Shown: positions 31,901-43,360 of the stretch, in pieces
Layout: every line of letters starts with the position of its first letter
Position numbering within the stretch: position 1 is the first letter of the stretch
Source: Nannochloropsis oceanica
Lineage: Eukaryota; Sar; Eustigmatophyceae; Eustigmatales; Monodopsidaceae
Length of the DNA stretch: 64,000 nucleotides
Assembly (NCBI GenBank): GCA_004519485.1
Contig: CP038110.1
Location: 124,001-188,000 of the forward strand
Direction of reading: 5' to 3'
Translations under genes and position numbers: made by a program
The notes under the pieces: generated by a model
The model's database searches: none
What the model was told of the DNA's origin: nothing
What the model saw: only the letters and a program-made list of their open reading frames with translations

Positions 31901-34900
31901 CAACCCATGCTCAAGCAAATACTCAGCCACCTGCAAATTGTCCAACCCCGTAATCAGCGCCCCCGTATCAATCAAAGCATTGAAATTTGACTTCCCAATA
32001 TAGTGCAGCAAAGACCGCACCGTCCACCCCTGCTCCATCACATCAAATGCCACGATCGCGGGGGAGGTCAAATAGTGCAACATCTGCGCCGTATCCCCCT
32101 GCTCATATACACACCTCCCCATCTCCACCGGCAGCAAATCCGAAGGCGTGCCCGAGAAGCCCAACCTCCGCTCAAACAACAATGCCCCCCCCAAATCCTG
32201 CCCATTTGCTGCAAGCTTCAACACCTGGTGCTCCATCGTCTCAGGGAAGACATATGTATTCAAATAGTGCTCAATTACATGCGGTTGCCTTCGCAACAGC
32301 TTATACAGTGTCTCCATCATCTCCGGATCTCGCAAGTCCAACAAATGCAGAGGCAACACTTCATCCTCGACATCTGTCCCGTCCATTTGCCCTGCCGGTA
32401 CAGGCTCAGCGGGCACCATCCCCAACGTTAAAAGATCGTCTACTGCTACCTTGGCGGGCCTGGGAGACGTAACACCAGCCGCCGTGGCCACTGCATCTAA
32501 GACAGGCTTTTTTTTAACGCCCCGCACCGTCGCACCAGCCTCCTCCACCCACTTGACAAAAAGGTGCCAGCTCGGCCGGGTGTTCATGGGTCCGAACTCC
32601 TCCTCAAACAAGCTCTCGCGGAGCATGTTCATCACAGTCATGAAATCCGTCATCCGTAGCGCCTCATACCGGTAAGCCATTATTGTCAGACCTATCACCA
32701 CGTCGGGGTGCGAGAACTCCGACTCCCGGCTAGGTACATCTTTCCCCACGAAGGGCACCGCAAGCAGCTTCCGCGTCTTCGCCATGCGCGGGTTCCGCTC
32801 CAGGGCCGTCTCCAAATCACGGGTGTTAAGCAGCCCGAATGTCACGCGATCGATCTTGGAAAGAACGTGAGGTAGCACAGACTCCAGCCAGTCCCGCGTC
32901 AGGTTCAACATCTTAATCTGGTCATCAGAGAGGTATTCATGTATGGCTTTCTGCGTCTCCTCAGGCGCTCGGGCTCCCAGCTCCAAGAAGGAGAGGATGA
33001 CTTTGTCGGCCACGCGCACGGACTGATACCGCATCCAGATCAGCATCCATCGGGCCAGCAAAGGTTTGAGTAGAACGTTGTAGTAATTCCGATCCAGTAG
33101 CACCACGTGGGGCGTGCGCTGAATGAGCTTTTTCGCATGACCGTCCTCCAATACCACTTTGATTTTCTCCAACAGCATCACCGCCTCCCGTGAATCCCGG
33201 AAGTTGACCGTCATTTTGGTCTCGGTAAAATAGAATAAGGCGTCCAGCAAATGGAAGGGAATCTTCCACCGCAACCCATCATTCTTCTCGTGACCGTCTC
33301 GGCTCCGCGTAAAGTCCAGCGGCCGCTTCCCGCCAGTGGGCCAGTTAAGCTCCGACTTAAGCGGGTGCAAAATCAAATCCACCTCATCCAGCAGCAGGGC
33401 ACCAGAACGGAAGATATCAATGATCTTCGCACATAGCCCCACTTCCCTCCGCAAGCCCGCAATGGCAGCCGCATCCAGCTCTCGGCCCTTGACGTCCTCG
33501 CGAGAGAGGCCAAAGAGAGCCTTAAAAGCCGACTTCTTTGTCTTTTCTGCGGGGATGCTAGCGCCGTCCAGGGTATGACATATCTCTACAAACTTGAGAG
33601 CAAAAGACTTGATGGCCGTTGGAGTAGTCACCACCACTGAGCGCGTCTCCCGGGCATGGTGGAGCTTGCGGTACAAGCTCTCCGTTACGGTCATGAATCT
33701 GTCGAAGTGGAATGTCAGCACGGCCTTGTTGAAAATGGTGGAGAAACGCTCCCGCATCACGCTTCGCGACATCTCCAACAAAGCATTTGGCACGCACTGC
33801 ACCACCAGTGACTTGCCATCGGCCAAGAGCAAGGCCAACAGCGGCCCCACTACCGTAGTTTTACCCGCCCCCATGATCATCTGATGGCAGACCGACCGAC
33901 CTTCCCGCACAGCATCCATAAATTTGCCGATCAATGCAATCTGACTTTCGCGCAAAATCATCGTCGACGTAAACTCGGTTACCAAAAATCGAGGGTCGTA
34001 TCCGAAGGCTGGATTCTCCACCGTGAAATCAGGCTCGGGCTTGAAGTAAAAACGACGTGCCGTCAAGGACGTGGCCAGGGTAGCTGCCTTGGAGTCAATG
34101 GAACGGAAGAGGGATTCATCTTTTGCTGCCTCTGCGGGGGAGAGACGAGCAAGCCGGGTGAGGTGGGCGATCAAATCCTTGGTCATGCCCACGCAGCGCG
34201 TGACTTGAGCAAGCCGATTGACGGTAAGAAGGATGCCAGCCGTCATGTTCTCAAGCATGGCCGGGTCGCGGATGTAGGGGTTGAGGAGACACATATCTTG
34301 CGTCCCCGTCGGTGAGCACAAAAATCCAATAATGAGCTCAAACCAAAAAGTCACCTCCCGTCCGCCCTGCTGCCCGAGGTCATGCCCGAGGCGCTTCGAG
34401 ATCTCGGCCTCGTCCAATCCTGGGCTTTGGTAGCCCGAGCTGTTGGACGCATTCATCAAAAAGTCGATTGCGCGGAACATGTAATCGGAATCGCGGGCCT
34501 GCATCTGCTTCAGCGCCCCGTGTAGCCTCTCTAGCTGGCGGACGGCCGCCTTGAGCTCGGGCCCTTGTGGGTTGGCACGGTAAGAGACAAGCTCAGCGTC
34601 GAAGAAGCACTTGAGAATGGGATTCTGCGCTTGATTCTCCCGCCCGGCGTAGAAGGCGACGTCCTCCTGGATACGGCGGAGGTTGGACTGAGCGATGTGC
34701 GCCTTGGATGCAGGATGATGGTGGACAGTAAATGGGATCTGTCCATTAACGAGAGGCAGCCCTCGCTCGTGCCGGGCTTGGGTGGTGCAGAAATTGCCAA
34801 GGCCGATAGCTGCCAGTGGATGCGAGGCAAACGACCTAATATCGGCCGCGCTAAGAGCCAAACCCATTTGCCCTGGAAGGGAGGGGTCGAGGGGCACAGG

Positions 34901-37900
34901 CCGTAGCACCCTCTTCTCGCAGGAGAAGTCTACCACGCGCGGCACCGTCCAAATGCGATCCAGTCGTTTAAGTTCAGCCAGGTTGGGCGGTTCGATCATC
35001 TCGGGGCAAACGTACTCGGGGAGGAGGTCGGGCCAACGGAAAGAGGCCTTGTTGCTGGTGAAGAAGGCGTAGACTTGCTTGGCGAAGTTCTTCATGATGT
35101 TTGCGTTTTTCATCATGTCCAGCGTCTTTTTCGAACGGCCTTCCAACTTGGGGGCTTGGGCAGCCATCTCGGGGTTCATGATCAACACGCGGAGGATGGA
35201 GAGCTGATACTGCTGCCGTTGGGACTCGGTGGGCGGAAGCAAATGCAGGAGGAGGGAGGCCAAGTTGTAGGCGCTGTCAGTGGTGCGGATCTTGAGGTCG
35301 AGTGTGCCGGTCATCATCTCGTAAAACACAATGAAGCTCGTTCCCGACACGTCCACAGATGAAACCCACTTGTGAAGATAGTCCAGCACAAGAGGCCCCA
35401 CCATATTCTCCGGCCGGCTGTACGCCACAGAGGTAAAGAAGCCACCCACCGCACTCCCTCCCGCCTTGATGTCCACCGTACAGGTCTGATCTATGTACGT
35501 ATCGAAGCAGCTGAACTGAGGGCGAGGAGGGGCGGCAAGAGGGACCTTGGCACCCTGGGCACCTGCGCCAGCATAAACTAAGATGCGTAAGAAGTTGAGT
35601 CGATTGAAAAGGACAGGGACGCGGGATTCTTGGGAAAATTGCTCAAGCAGGCCAAGCTCTTCCTCGGGGGTAAGGCGACAGGCAGCGGAGACCGCGCGGC
35701 ACTTGCGGACGTAGCATTCAAGCTGCATTACGGGGTCCCAGGGGCAGGCCATTGCGGAAGCCATAGTCGCTAGGGAGAGCTTAAGGCGGACGGCGTGGGC
35801 ATCGGGGTGGAAGTCAACATTCACGGAGCTGAGCATGTTGAAGATTTGGGCTTCTTCGGGCAGGAGATCGGTGTCGCTTACGCAGGAGGAGACGAAGCGA
35901 AAAGCGAAGTCGTACTGCCGGGACATGAATTTGAAAAGGAGCATGTACAGAGCTGAGCTCAGCGAGGGGGAGAAGACGAAGGCTTGAGAAAGATGGATAG
36001 GGTAGAGATAGTGCCGCATCCCCGTCGTCATGTTCCTCTGCCAGTCAGCGTTGCCCTTGTCTAGCACCACATTCACGTCCAAGGCCGAGATCGAGGCAAT
36101 CTCCGGCTTGGCCGCCGAGACAAGCAAGAAGAGGTCATGGTCCCCATTCTCCAAAATAATCGATTGAGGCAAGCCCTCTGCCAATCGCTCCAGCGCCGGG
36201 CTCCGCACATTCGAGATGTAATACCCGTCGTAATCATCGCAGTATAACCGCGAGGTTGGATCGCCAGGCACCACTTCCTTAGCCCGAAAAGTCAGGCCAA
36301 GCCGGGGCAGCTCCACCACGTGGATAGCACACGGCTCATTTGGTGCCTTGAGGGGAGTCTTCGTCCAGACCAAAACATGGGAGAGGTCCTCCAGCCGAGA
36401 AACAACGCTGACCAATTGCTTCAGGGGCCCCTGCGGGGAGTAAAGCACGTTCAATAGCGTCAAGGTACAGTCAGTACGGGACTCCCACTTAAGGTCCTCA
36501 AAGTCAGTCTCGCTCTCAACTGCCACCCGGCGAATCATGCCCAAAGCCCGGGAGTTGCAGAAACCTGTGGTGTCCTTGCTATTGTCTTTGACCAAATCCA
36601 CCTTCACCACCGTTTGTCCGAATTCCTTGGGCGAACATTCGTCCCGCCGCTTTGGGTAGCCAATCAAGCTGTCATCCTCGTTCTGCCAGAAGTCATAAGC
36701 ATCCAGAATGGCTGAAGGGAGCAGGCCCGTCAAGAGCCGATGTGGAATAAATGTTTGGAGGCCCACACTTGAGTAGAGGTTGCGGGTGATGATCATGGAA
36801 AAGCCTGGCGGCGAGGTCTCGTTCGTGGTTCCACTCACAAATCGGCTGCGATCGTGCAACGTGGCCAGCTCCTTCTGCTCAAAGGAATGCAGGCTCAAGG
36901 CCGCGTCGGAGCTAAAGATCATATGCCGATAAAAGTGCCGCCCGTACTCAATCACCCTGAAAACATGCACGACTGAGGGGTTCCGTAAGACTGACACCTC
37001 ATAGAGCGTCGAGTACGCACCACTCGCTCCATTCCCTCCCCCACTACTTCCCCTTTTCCCCCCTTCCCCACCACCACCCTCTTTTTTATCCCCATCCGCG
37101 CCCTCGGGCTTGGTTTCCCACAACCCACTCAGGGACGCGTAAGACTGTCCCTTGTAGTTCCCAGCGGGCAAAAAAAGCTTCAGCTCCGGAAAGTAGAGCT
37201 TGCGAACGGGGTCCAACACCTCGGCAATCCACCCCTCCGAATTGTCAAGTGCGCTGTAGGGCCGCGTGTAGGGATTGGGGATGGGCCGCACATCTGGCAC
37301 CCAGCATTGAATGTCGTATCGTAACCCTACCAGGCGGATCCACAGACGGTTTGCCGCTGTCTGTACTTCGCAGCACTGCAGCGCGCCTTGTTTCTTGTGC
37401 AGGGGCCCTAGGACGTAAACCAGATCGGGGTGCATGGCGAAGCGTTGCTCGAGCATTCCCATCGAATGCTTCTTGAGGGTGAACTCGCCCAGTTGGGTAT
37501 TCACCTCCGTGTCTGCCGACAAGGTAGTGGTCGCACGAAGCCACTCTTCGAAGTTCTCGTGGATGCTGGCCTGATTCTGAATTGTCTCCATCACACCCTT
37601 CAGTTCCGTGTCGGGCAAGAAACGGCCCACGCAGCCTTTGCGGGCCATGCTCTCCCAGTGCCGAGATTTCATCTTATTGTCGCCCTTGGGAATGTCCCGC
37701 GTCCCACACAAGGTGACCGTGCGAATGACAGCCTCCATTACCTCATCGCATTCTGCCGGATTCGCTTGCAGCCATGCCAACATCTTAGCCCGATGCATGG
37801 TAAAGACATGGAAAACATCTAATTGTGGCACGCCCAGATAACGCTGCACTGCGTCCTTATCCTCTTTTTCCCGATCCATCCCCCTCGAATCCCCCTCCAC

Positions 37901-40900
37901 GGAAATGTCCACGTCAAAACGGAAATTAATCGTCAAAAACACCTGCGCACAAAGGAGGGTGGAGACGTTTGTATAATTCAAGTCTTTCACGCTCAAATTT
38001 CGGAAGAGGTAGGCAAGATGCGCCGAGATGATGCAAGCCTTGTGTAGCTCCTTCTTTTTTATTGCCCGCGTGTACCACCGCTCCAGCATCGGGAATACCA
38101 CTCTGTTCATCTTTGTCCTCAGCCGCACCTGGCTCTCCGATAGGAAGGCAAGATGGGTATGAGAGCAGGCTAAGCCGCGGACCTCTCGTGCGCGCTCTTG
38201 GTCTTGGAGGAAGAGGACGAAGGATTCGACTTGAATAAGGATGCGCAAGACGTAAAAGATGGTGGGGGAGGAGGAGGAAGAGTACCGGCCCGTGTCGTGC
38301 TCGAGCATCAGCTCAAGCATTTTTTCCAGGGATGCCATTATGTTGTAGGGGGAATGAACTAACTCGTTGAAGAGAAGGCCGCAGGGGGTGGCGAGGTGCG
38401 TACGATTGGAGGGGGGAATGGTTGTGGGCACTTCCTTGTGGTAGTTGGATTGCCATTGACCGGGCTCGAAGAGGCAGGCGTCGAGGACTTCTTGTAGCTG
38501 CTCGCAGCCCAGGGCAGTGATGTGCTCTTGAGTCGCAAAAAATTGGAGGACAAGGGGAATGCGCAGATAGGGTACGGTAAGGTACTGCAGAAGGAGCTCA
38601 GTATTGCGCGTGGTGATACGGTTGTCGAAGGTTGTAAGGTTCTTGATATGAAGCACGTCGTCCTCAGTCTCCACCTTCTCCCCCACCAAGTTGCTCGGAT
38701 CCGCCCCACTTAGAGGCGCGCGAGGCTTACTTATCCCGAAGATTCCCTTCAGGCGAGTCAGAAAGCCTCCTTTCTGGACAAGGTCTTCCGGCTTGACAAA
38801 AGCAGCACACTTCAACTTGCCCCCAAACCCACGCACTGAAAAACCACCCTCGGTCTTGCAAGCCCATTTTAATGCTGCATCCCTCGCGCGCCAGGGGCGA
38901 AGGTCAGGCAGAGACTCAGAGGAAGGCGCCAGCAGGGCTTTGAAGAGATAAACGATGTCGCGGAAAAAACCGAGCTCGGGATAATTGTCAAGCACCAGCG
39001 AGTTTTCACCTGAGAGGAAGGAGGCGAGGTCATCACGGGGGAAGCCCATCTGCAAACAGAGCTGATCCATCAAAGCGCGCTCGCCAACGCCAAAGTCCAT
39101 GGACGACTCGAAGCGAAAGATGATATTTTGCTCCTTTAGGGTGTTGCGAAGCTGTGTGAAGTAGTCGAGGCATTGCGAGCGGACGACTTGGAGGTAAGGG
39201 TCAGCGAGTTTGGCATTTTCTGATTCTAGACGGAAGTATCCCGCGTCAAAACCGAAGGGGGAGACGGGACCCTCAGCTTGCCCGCTGTAGTGGAGGGAAA
39301 GGAGGGACGGGATGTCGCACGCCTTGGTGCGGAGGACGCAGTCGGTGAGAGCAGCGATGCAAGCGGAGGTGAGCATGCGGATGGCGTCGAAGGAGCGGGT
39401 TACACGGAGGGAAAGAGAGCAAGCGGCGTAGTGTCGGTTCAGGAGGTCCAGCAATCGGAGCAGGTCTGCCTGGGTCTCATATCGCATGGATTGAGAGGCC
39501 CAGAAGCATTTAGTGTCGCGGAAAGGGTGGTTGAGAGGGAGGGGGAGGGGGATGACACGGGTGATGAGGTGCTGAATGAGGGAGAGGCGGTGGCAGTATG
39601 TGTTCTTCATCAGGTACATCTGATTCTCCATGACTGTGCACAATTGCACACAATGCCTGAGGGCATTCGTTACGTCATTAAATGTAGAGACTTTCTCAGG
39701 CACGAGCGTCAGCTGGACAGGCAACAGGATAGGCGGCACCCGGGCCTGACCAATAAGGTGCTCCACCGACGCGTCCCTCCTCAGACGACCCCAAAGCGGG
39801 AAGCAGGCCGCCCAAGGGATGGTCGGCACGGTGGTCATTACGAGTTCAGGAGGGAGGGTAGGGCCCGTAATGTGGGTCATGCCTCTGATTTTTCGCTCCA
39901 TCGCGTCAAGGGCGTGCTTGATCTCAAGCAGCTGCTGGCTTCCCACATACCCTCCCTCGCTCGTGACTTCCGAGGCCAGCGCTGCTACTTGTCGACAAGC
40001 AATTCGGATAATGGTCAGGTCAGAATCATTTAAACGCTCAGCCGTCCCCAGGTCCAGCTCAATAAGACGGCAGATCTTGTACTTGAGCATCAGCACGATG
40101 TACTTGGCTTGTAAATGATCCAAGCCACACAACCTCGCAATATGCCGGACACTTTCAATCAGAAGTGCCCCCGGAGAAAATTGGCCACTATCCGGGTGAC
40201 AAGGCGACCAATCACAGTCATCCTTGTTGACATTCGCCAGCAAGGCCTTGCCGTTCAAGAAAGATAGCAACCGCTCGTACAGCACCACCTTCCCATCCTC
40301 CCCATAGTTTTTGTCTAAAAGCAGCTTAAGAATTATGTACCAGAACGCCGCATCCTCCAACCTTGACGCCGGGATATCAAAGCACCGAATCGAAGTACTG
40401 TAGAGCATACGCGCTGAAAGCGAATCGGGCTTCATAGGATGGTACTCCAACCCATCTGCGCCCGCATTCACAACTGACAAAGAAAATCCCCCCACGCCTG
40501 GCTGTCGCTGGAGCGTCAACAGTACAGGATGGATTATCCCGCTAGGGTCATTTCTCCAGCCCGTAGGAATGGCTAGGACCTTGCCCTGACGCATGAATCG
40601 CACCTTGTCGACTAACACCTCAAGCAGGTTGAAAACGCTCTCGTTGCCGGTGGGGCCCATCTCCCCAGGGAGGCTCCGGAGGCAGGCACCTGCGTCGCTC
40701 AAGGCGTCGTGGGCCGTCTGGAATGCTTCTTTCGTAGCCGCTCCACTTGCCAGCATGGCGTCCGATAAGCCCTAGTATGGGGGAAAATGACGGTCGGGTG
40801 TAGAGGAACATAAGAAACGGGACTGCAGAGGAAAGGCATGAAGAAAACGCATGCAAAATTTGGTTGCGAGATAGGGGAAAGCAGGCGTGATACAGATATT

Positions 40901-41306
40901 GAAAGGACCAAGGTAGATAACACCCTAGAGCTCCTCAGAGACTGTAAATTAATCACCTTCCCAGCCTACGTACCCGCAAGATGAGATCCAGGGAACGCGC
41001 CACGCCCTCGAGCCCAAGGAGTCGACTTTGGGTCGTGTACTGGGGGGGGAAGAACTCCGCTCCAAAAATGTCGACAAACACGGGGTCTCGCCATAAATAC
41101 TGCTTCTCTGTGTGTTGGAATGATTTTCAGGGCGTTGTCCAGGTCATGCTTGAGCGACTCCTTTGCTGTCTGTGTCTCTCGTTGGACGTACGGGGCGACG
41201 TGCGAGTCACATTGCGCGGTCTCTCTCCTCTCCTCCCCAAATTTTCTAGAAAACGCTATGAGCACTCACCTGTAGTCAAAGTGTTGCGCCGAAGGACGGA
41301 GCTCAT
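28928..41306 (-). CDS. Giant SF2-like ATPase with EF-hands and VPS62-like end (3 exons)
   Basis: Exons 41270-41306, 40974-41107 and 28928-40771 give about 4,004 residues; the last exon alone is 11.8 kb. The small exons join in phase to MSSVLRRNTLTTEKQYLWRD and then GVARSLDLILRGLSDAMLAS. Roughly residues 1-2250 are helical with no named domain. From about 2358 there are SF2-helicase-type motifs in order: I (MGAGKTTVVGPLLALLLADG), Ib (VVVTTPTAI), II (LLLDEVDLIL, about 2516), III (LGFSGTPSDLLP, about 2930), V (VHTTGMDIQ, about 3057) and VI (YAQGAFRMRGIGRGQ, about 3088). This fits the DUF3638/DUF3645 family of giant proteins in fungi and protists, whose function is unknown. An EQ-rich linker (about 3271) follows. 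Two canonical EF-hand loops come next (DSDGDDQLTYDE, about 3436; DVDGDGLVSFEE, about 3695) with degenerate ones between. The last about 250 residues resemble the VPS62/VPS13 C-terminal module (FKPVWNSKNTGTRSKLSVWD, ALFIWKPVPPSQDFVALGMV). Calcium-controlled remodelling at membranes is inference only. Confidence 0.85.
31051..31101 (-). repeat. In-frame GAGCAG hexamer repeat (Glu-Gln)n
   Basis: Within the giant gene, an imperfect hexamer repeat codes for about nine Glu-Gln pairs and then Glu/Lys. CAG and CAA are mixed, as are a few GAA codons. It forms a flexible charged linker between the ATPase core and the EF-hands and is likely length-variable. Confidence 0.85.
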
Positions 41307-41807
41307 GGTCGACGGCGTCGTCACCGCGTGTTGCCACGGGGATCAGAAGGAGAACGGCAGGCGAGACCAATTCGATGATGACCTTCTGGCTGGGCGCCAA
41401 AAGGCGAGTCGTGAAAAAAGAAACGGGATAAAAGTACTGCAGGAATCAATGGGCAACACTTCCTGTCTACTGAATGGATTGGAGTAGTGTGAGAAAGTGC
41501 GTGGTGCGGGATGGACATGTGCTGTGCTGTCCATAACAAAGACGAAAGCCCCGGGTTGAAGGAGAGGAGACTCGCTCATGAATTTTGAAATAATGCGTTG
41601 GCGAGCCATGGCCAACAGACCTCCCCTCCCCTGATCCGAGGAACGTTCTGTTCGCGTGTGCCACGCGCAATGTTCCTCTAAGATGGACCACACATCACTT
41701 ACTCCTCCTTGCAGCTATTTCACATCATCCCCCCCAATCTCTTGCATTCCCCGCACGCATCCGCCATACAGGAATATTCTAATCCTTTCCAGCGCACGTA
41801 AAAGATA
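41307..41807. promoter_or_regulatory. Divergent promoter region, giant ATPase / SDR
   Basis: About 500 bp lie between divergent starts. Open minus frames extend through 41343-41693 but have no family features and no consistent splice into the giant gene, so I treat the stretch as promoter or 5' UTR. Confidence 0.4.
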
Positions 41808-43066
41808 ATGCCGCCACGCCGCATCCCTCCCCGCCGTGCCAGCGAGGGTTCCATTGCAGGTGGCATCTCACAGACCGGGCAGGTGGCTTCCCGCGCTTGG
41901 CAGAACCCGCTGATGCGCAATACTTTCATCGGGATAGCTACAGTGGTGGGGGCCTTGGCAGTCTGGATGGGGCTCTTGTTGAATCCTTCCTACCCTGTCC
42001 CGCCCAAGGGTATCGTTCTTGTCACAGGTCAGCGAGGGCTGGGAGGGTTAGGCAGAGAAGTTAGGAAAAAATCAATGGATTTGTCCTGGCGTAGCTAGGG
42101 CTCTCGTTGGCATCCAGATTCAACCATACGAAGCAGACTGTCCGGGTTGCATGCATGGTGTCACTTTCACGATGCATTGTCAAGAGGGATCTCAACCCGA
42201 ATCTTCCGATTTTTTTTCTTAATTCTCTTTCAGGCACATCCACAGGCATCGGGCGGGAAGTGGTGAATATGCTGGCTAAAAGCGGGTACCACGTATTTGC
42301 AGGCGTGCGTCGCCAGGAGAGTGCCACTGAATGGAATACAATCAGCAAGTGGCGACAGCACCAAATCCACCCCGTGCTGCTAGACGTGACGCTTAAGGAG
42401 CACATTGACAATGTAGTGACGGAGATTAAGCGCTACTCGGGCGAGCACGATGACATGAAGTTTGCGGGCTTGGTCAATAATGCAGGCATCGGATGCCACC
42501 GGCCTGTAGAACACCACGACATGGACGACGTACGGAACATGTTTGAGACGAATCTTTTGGGTCCGCTGTATCTGACGCAGAAACTGCTTCCACTCATCCG
42601 TCGAGACAAAGGGCGTATCATTTTCACCTCATCCCTGGCGGGGCGCATCACGCAGCCGAAGGAAGGGATTTATTCCGCGACCAAGAGCGGCGTGGAGGCC
42701 GTTGGAGATGCCCTGCGACAGGAACTTCTTCCATACGAATGCTCGGTGAGTTTGGTGGAGCCGGGTTTCGTCATGACTCCGATTTTGAGCAAGATTCTAG
42801 ATTCGGAAGAAGTGGCGAATTCCACCACGGCAGCCCAGACCTATCCATGGTACTATACCAAGAAGTACTTCGACATATTCAATTTCGGGATCAACCACGC
42901 TGGTGACGTTTCTCGGGTAGCTCGCCAAGTTTTAGCGGCTCTAACAGATATCCGCCCAAAAACACGCTACGCGACGACGAACGTCTTGATGGTGCCAACA
43001 TGGCTGGCTATTCAAGCTAAGCAGTTGATTCCCGATCGTTTGATGGACAAAATTTTAACGCAATAA
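41808..43066 (+). CDS. Membrane short-chain dehydrogenase/reductase (2 exons)
   Basis: Exons 41808-42027 and 42234-43066 (206-nt intron, acceptor TCTCTTTCAG) give 350 residues. The join restores the Rossmann motif: GIVLVTG of exon 1 plus TSTGIG of exon 2 (glycines at about 74, 78, 80). NNAGIG at 155-160, Ser206/207 (TSSLAG) and YSATK with Tyr220/Lys224 complete the classical SDR catalytic set for NAD(P)(H). A hydrophobic segment before the Rossmann fold (IGIATVVGALAVWMGLLL, about 41-58) should anchor it in a membrane, as in hydroxysteroid, retinol or sphingoid-base dehydrogenases. The substrate cannot be told. The N-terminus PPRRIPPRR is basic, which fits a cytosolic tail. It is convergent with the Nudix gene 294 bp away. 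Confidence 0.9.
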
Positions 43067-43360
43067 AGAGGCAAAAGCGAGCGCGCAGCGACGGAGGAAA
43101 GGAGAATGGGAACGAAAATTACCCACCGGAAGATTTTAAAAAACGATAGAAAGCAAGGCTTCATTTTGCATCATTGCTTCTCCACCAAAAATTACTTCAC
43201 CAAGAAAAAATGGATGCGAGAGCGATCAAAACAATACAGCAACGGCCTGATAAGAGAAAAAAGAAAGAATACAAGACAACAAGGCAACGAAAACATAAAA
43301 GAAACCCCCTAAAAAGTAAAACCCCTCATATGTAATCGTTCCTCGGCCCAAATACATTTT

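Noticed and set aside
29192-40033. Long plus-strand frames opposite the giant gene
   Set aside because: They are mirror frames of a GC-rich coding exon; none has a domain, and the minus frame is continuous with clear motifs.
41343-41693. 116-codon minus frame as an upstream exon of the giant gene
   Set aside because: No phase-consistent splice joins it to the exon at 41107, while the ATG at 41306 gives a clean first exon.
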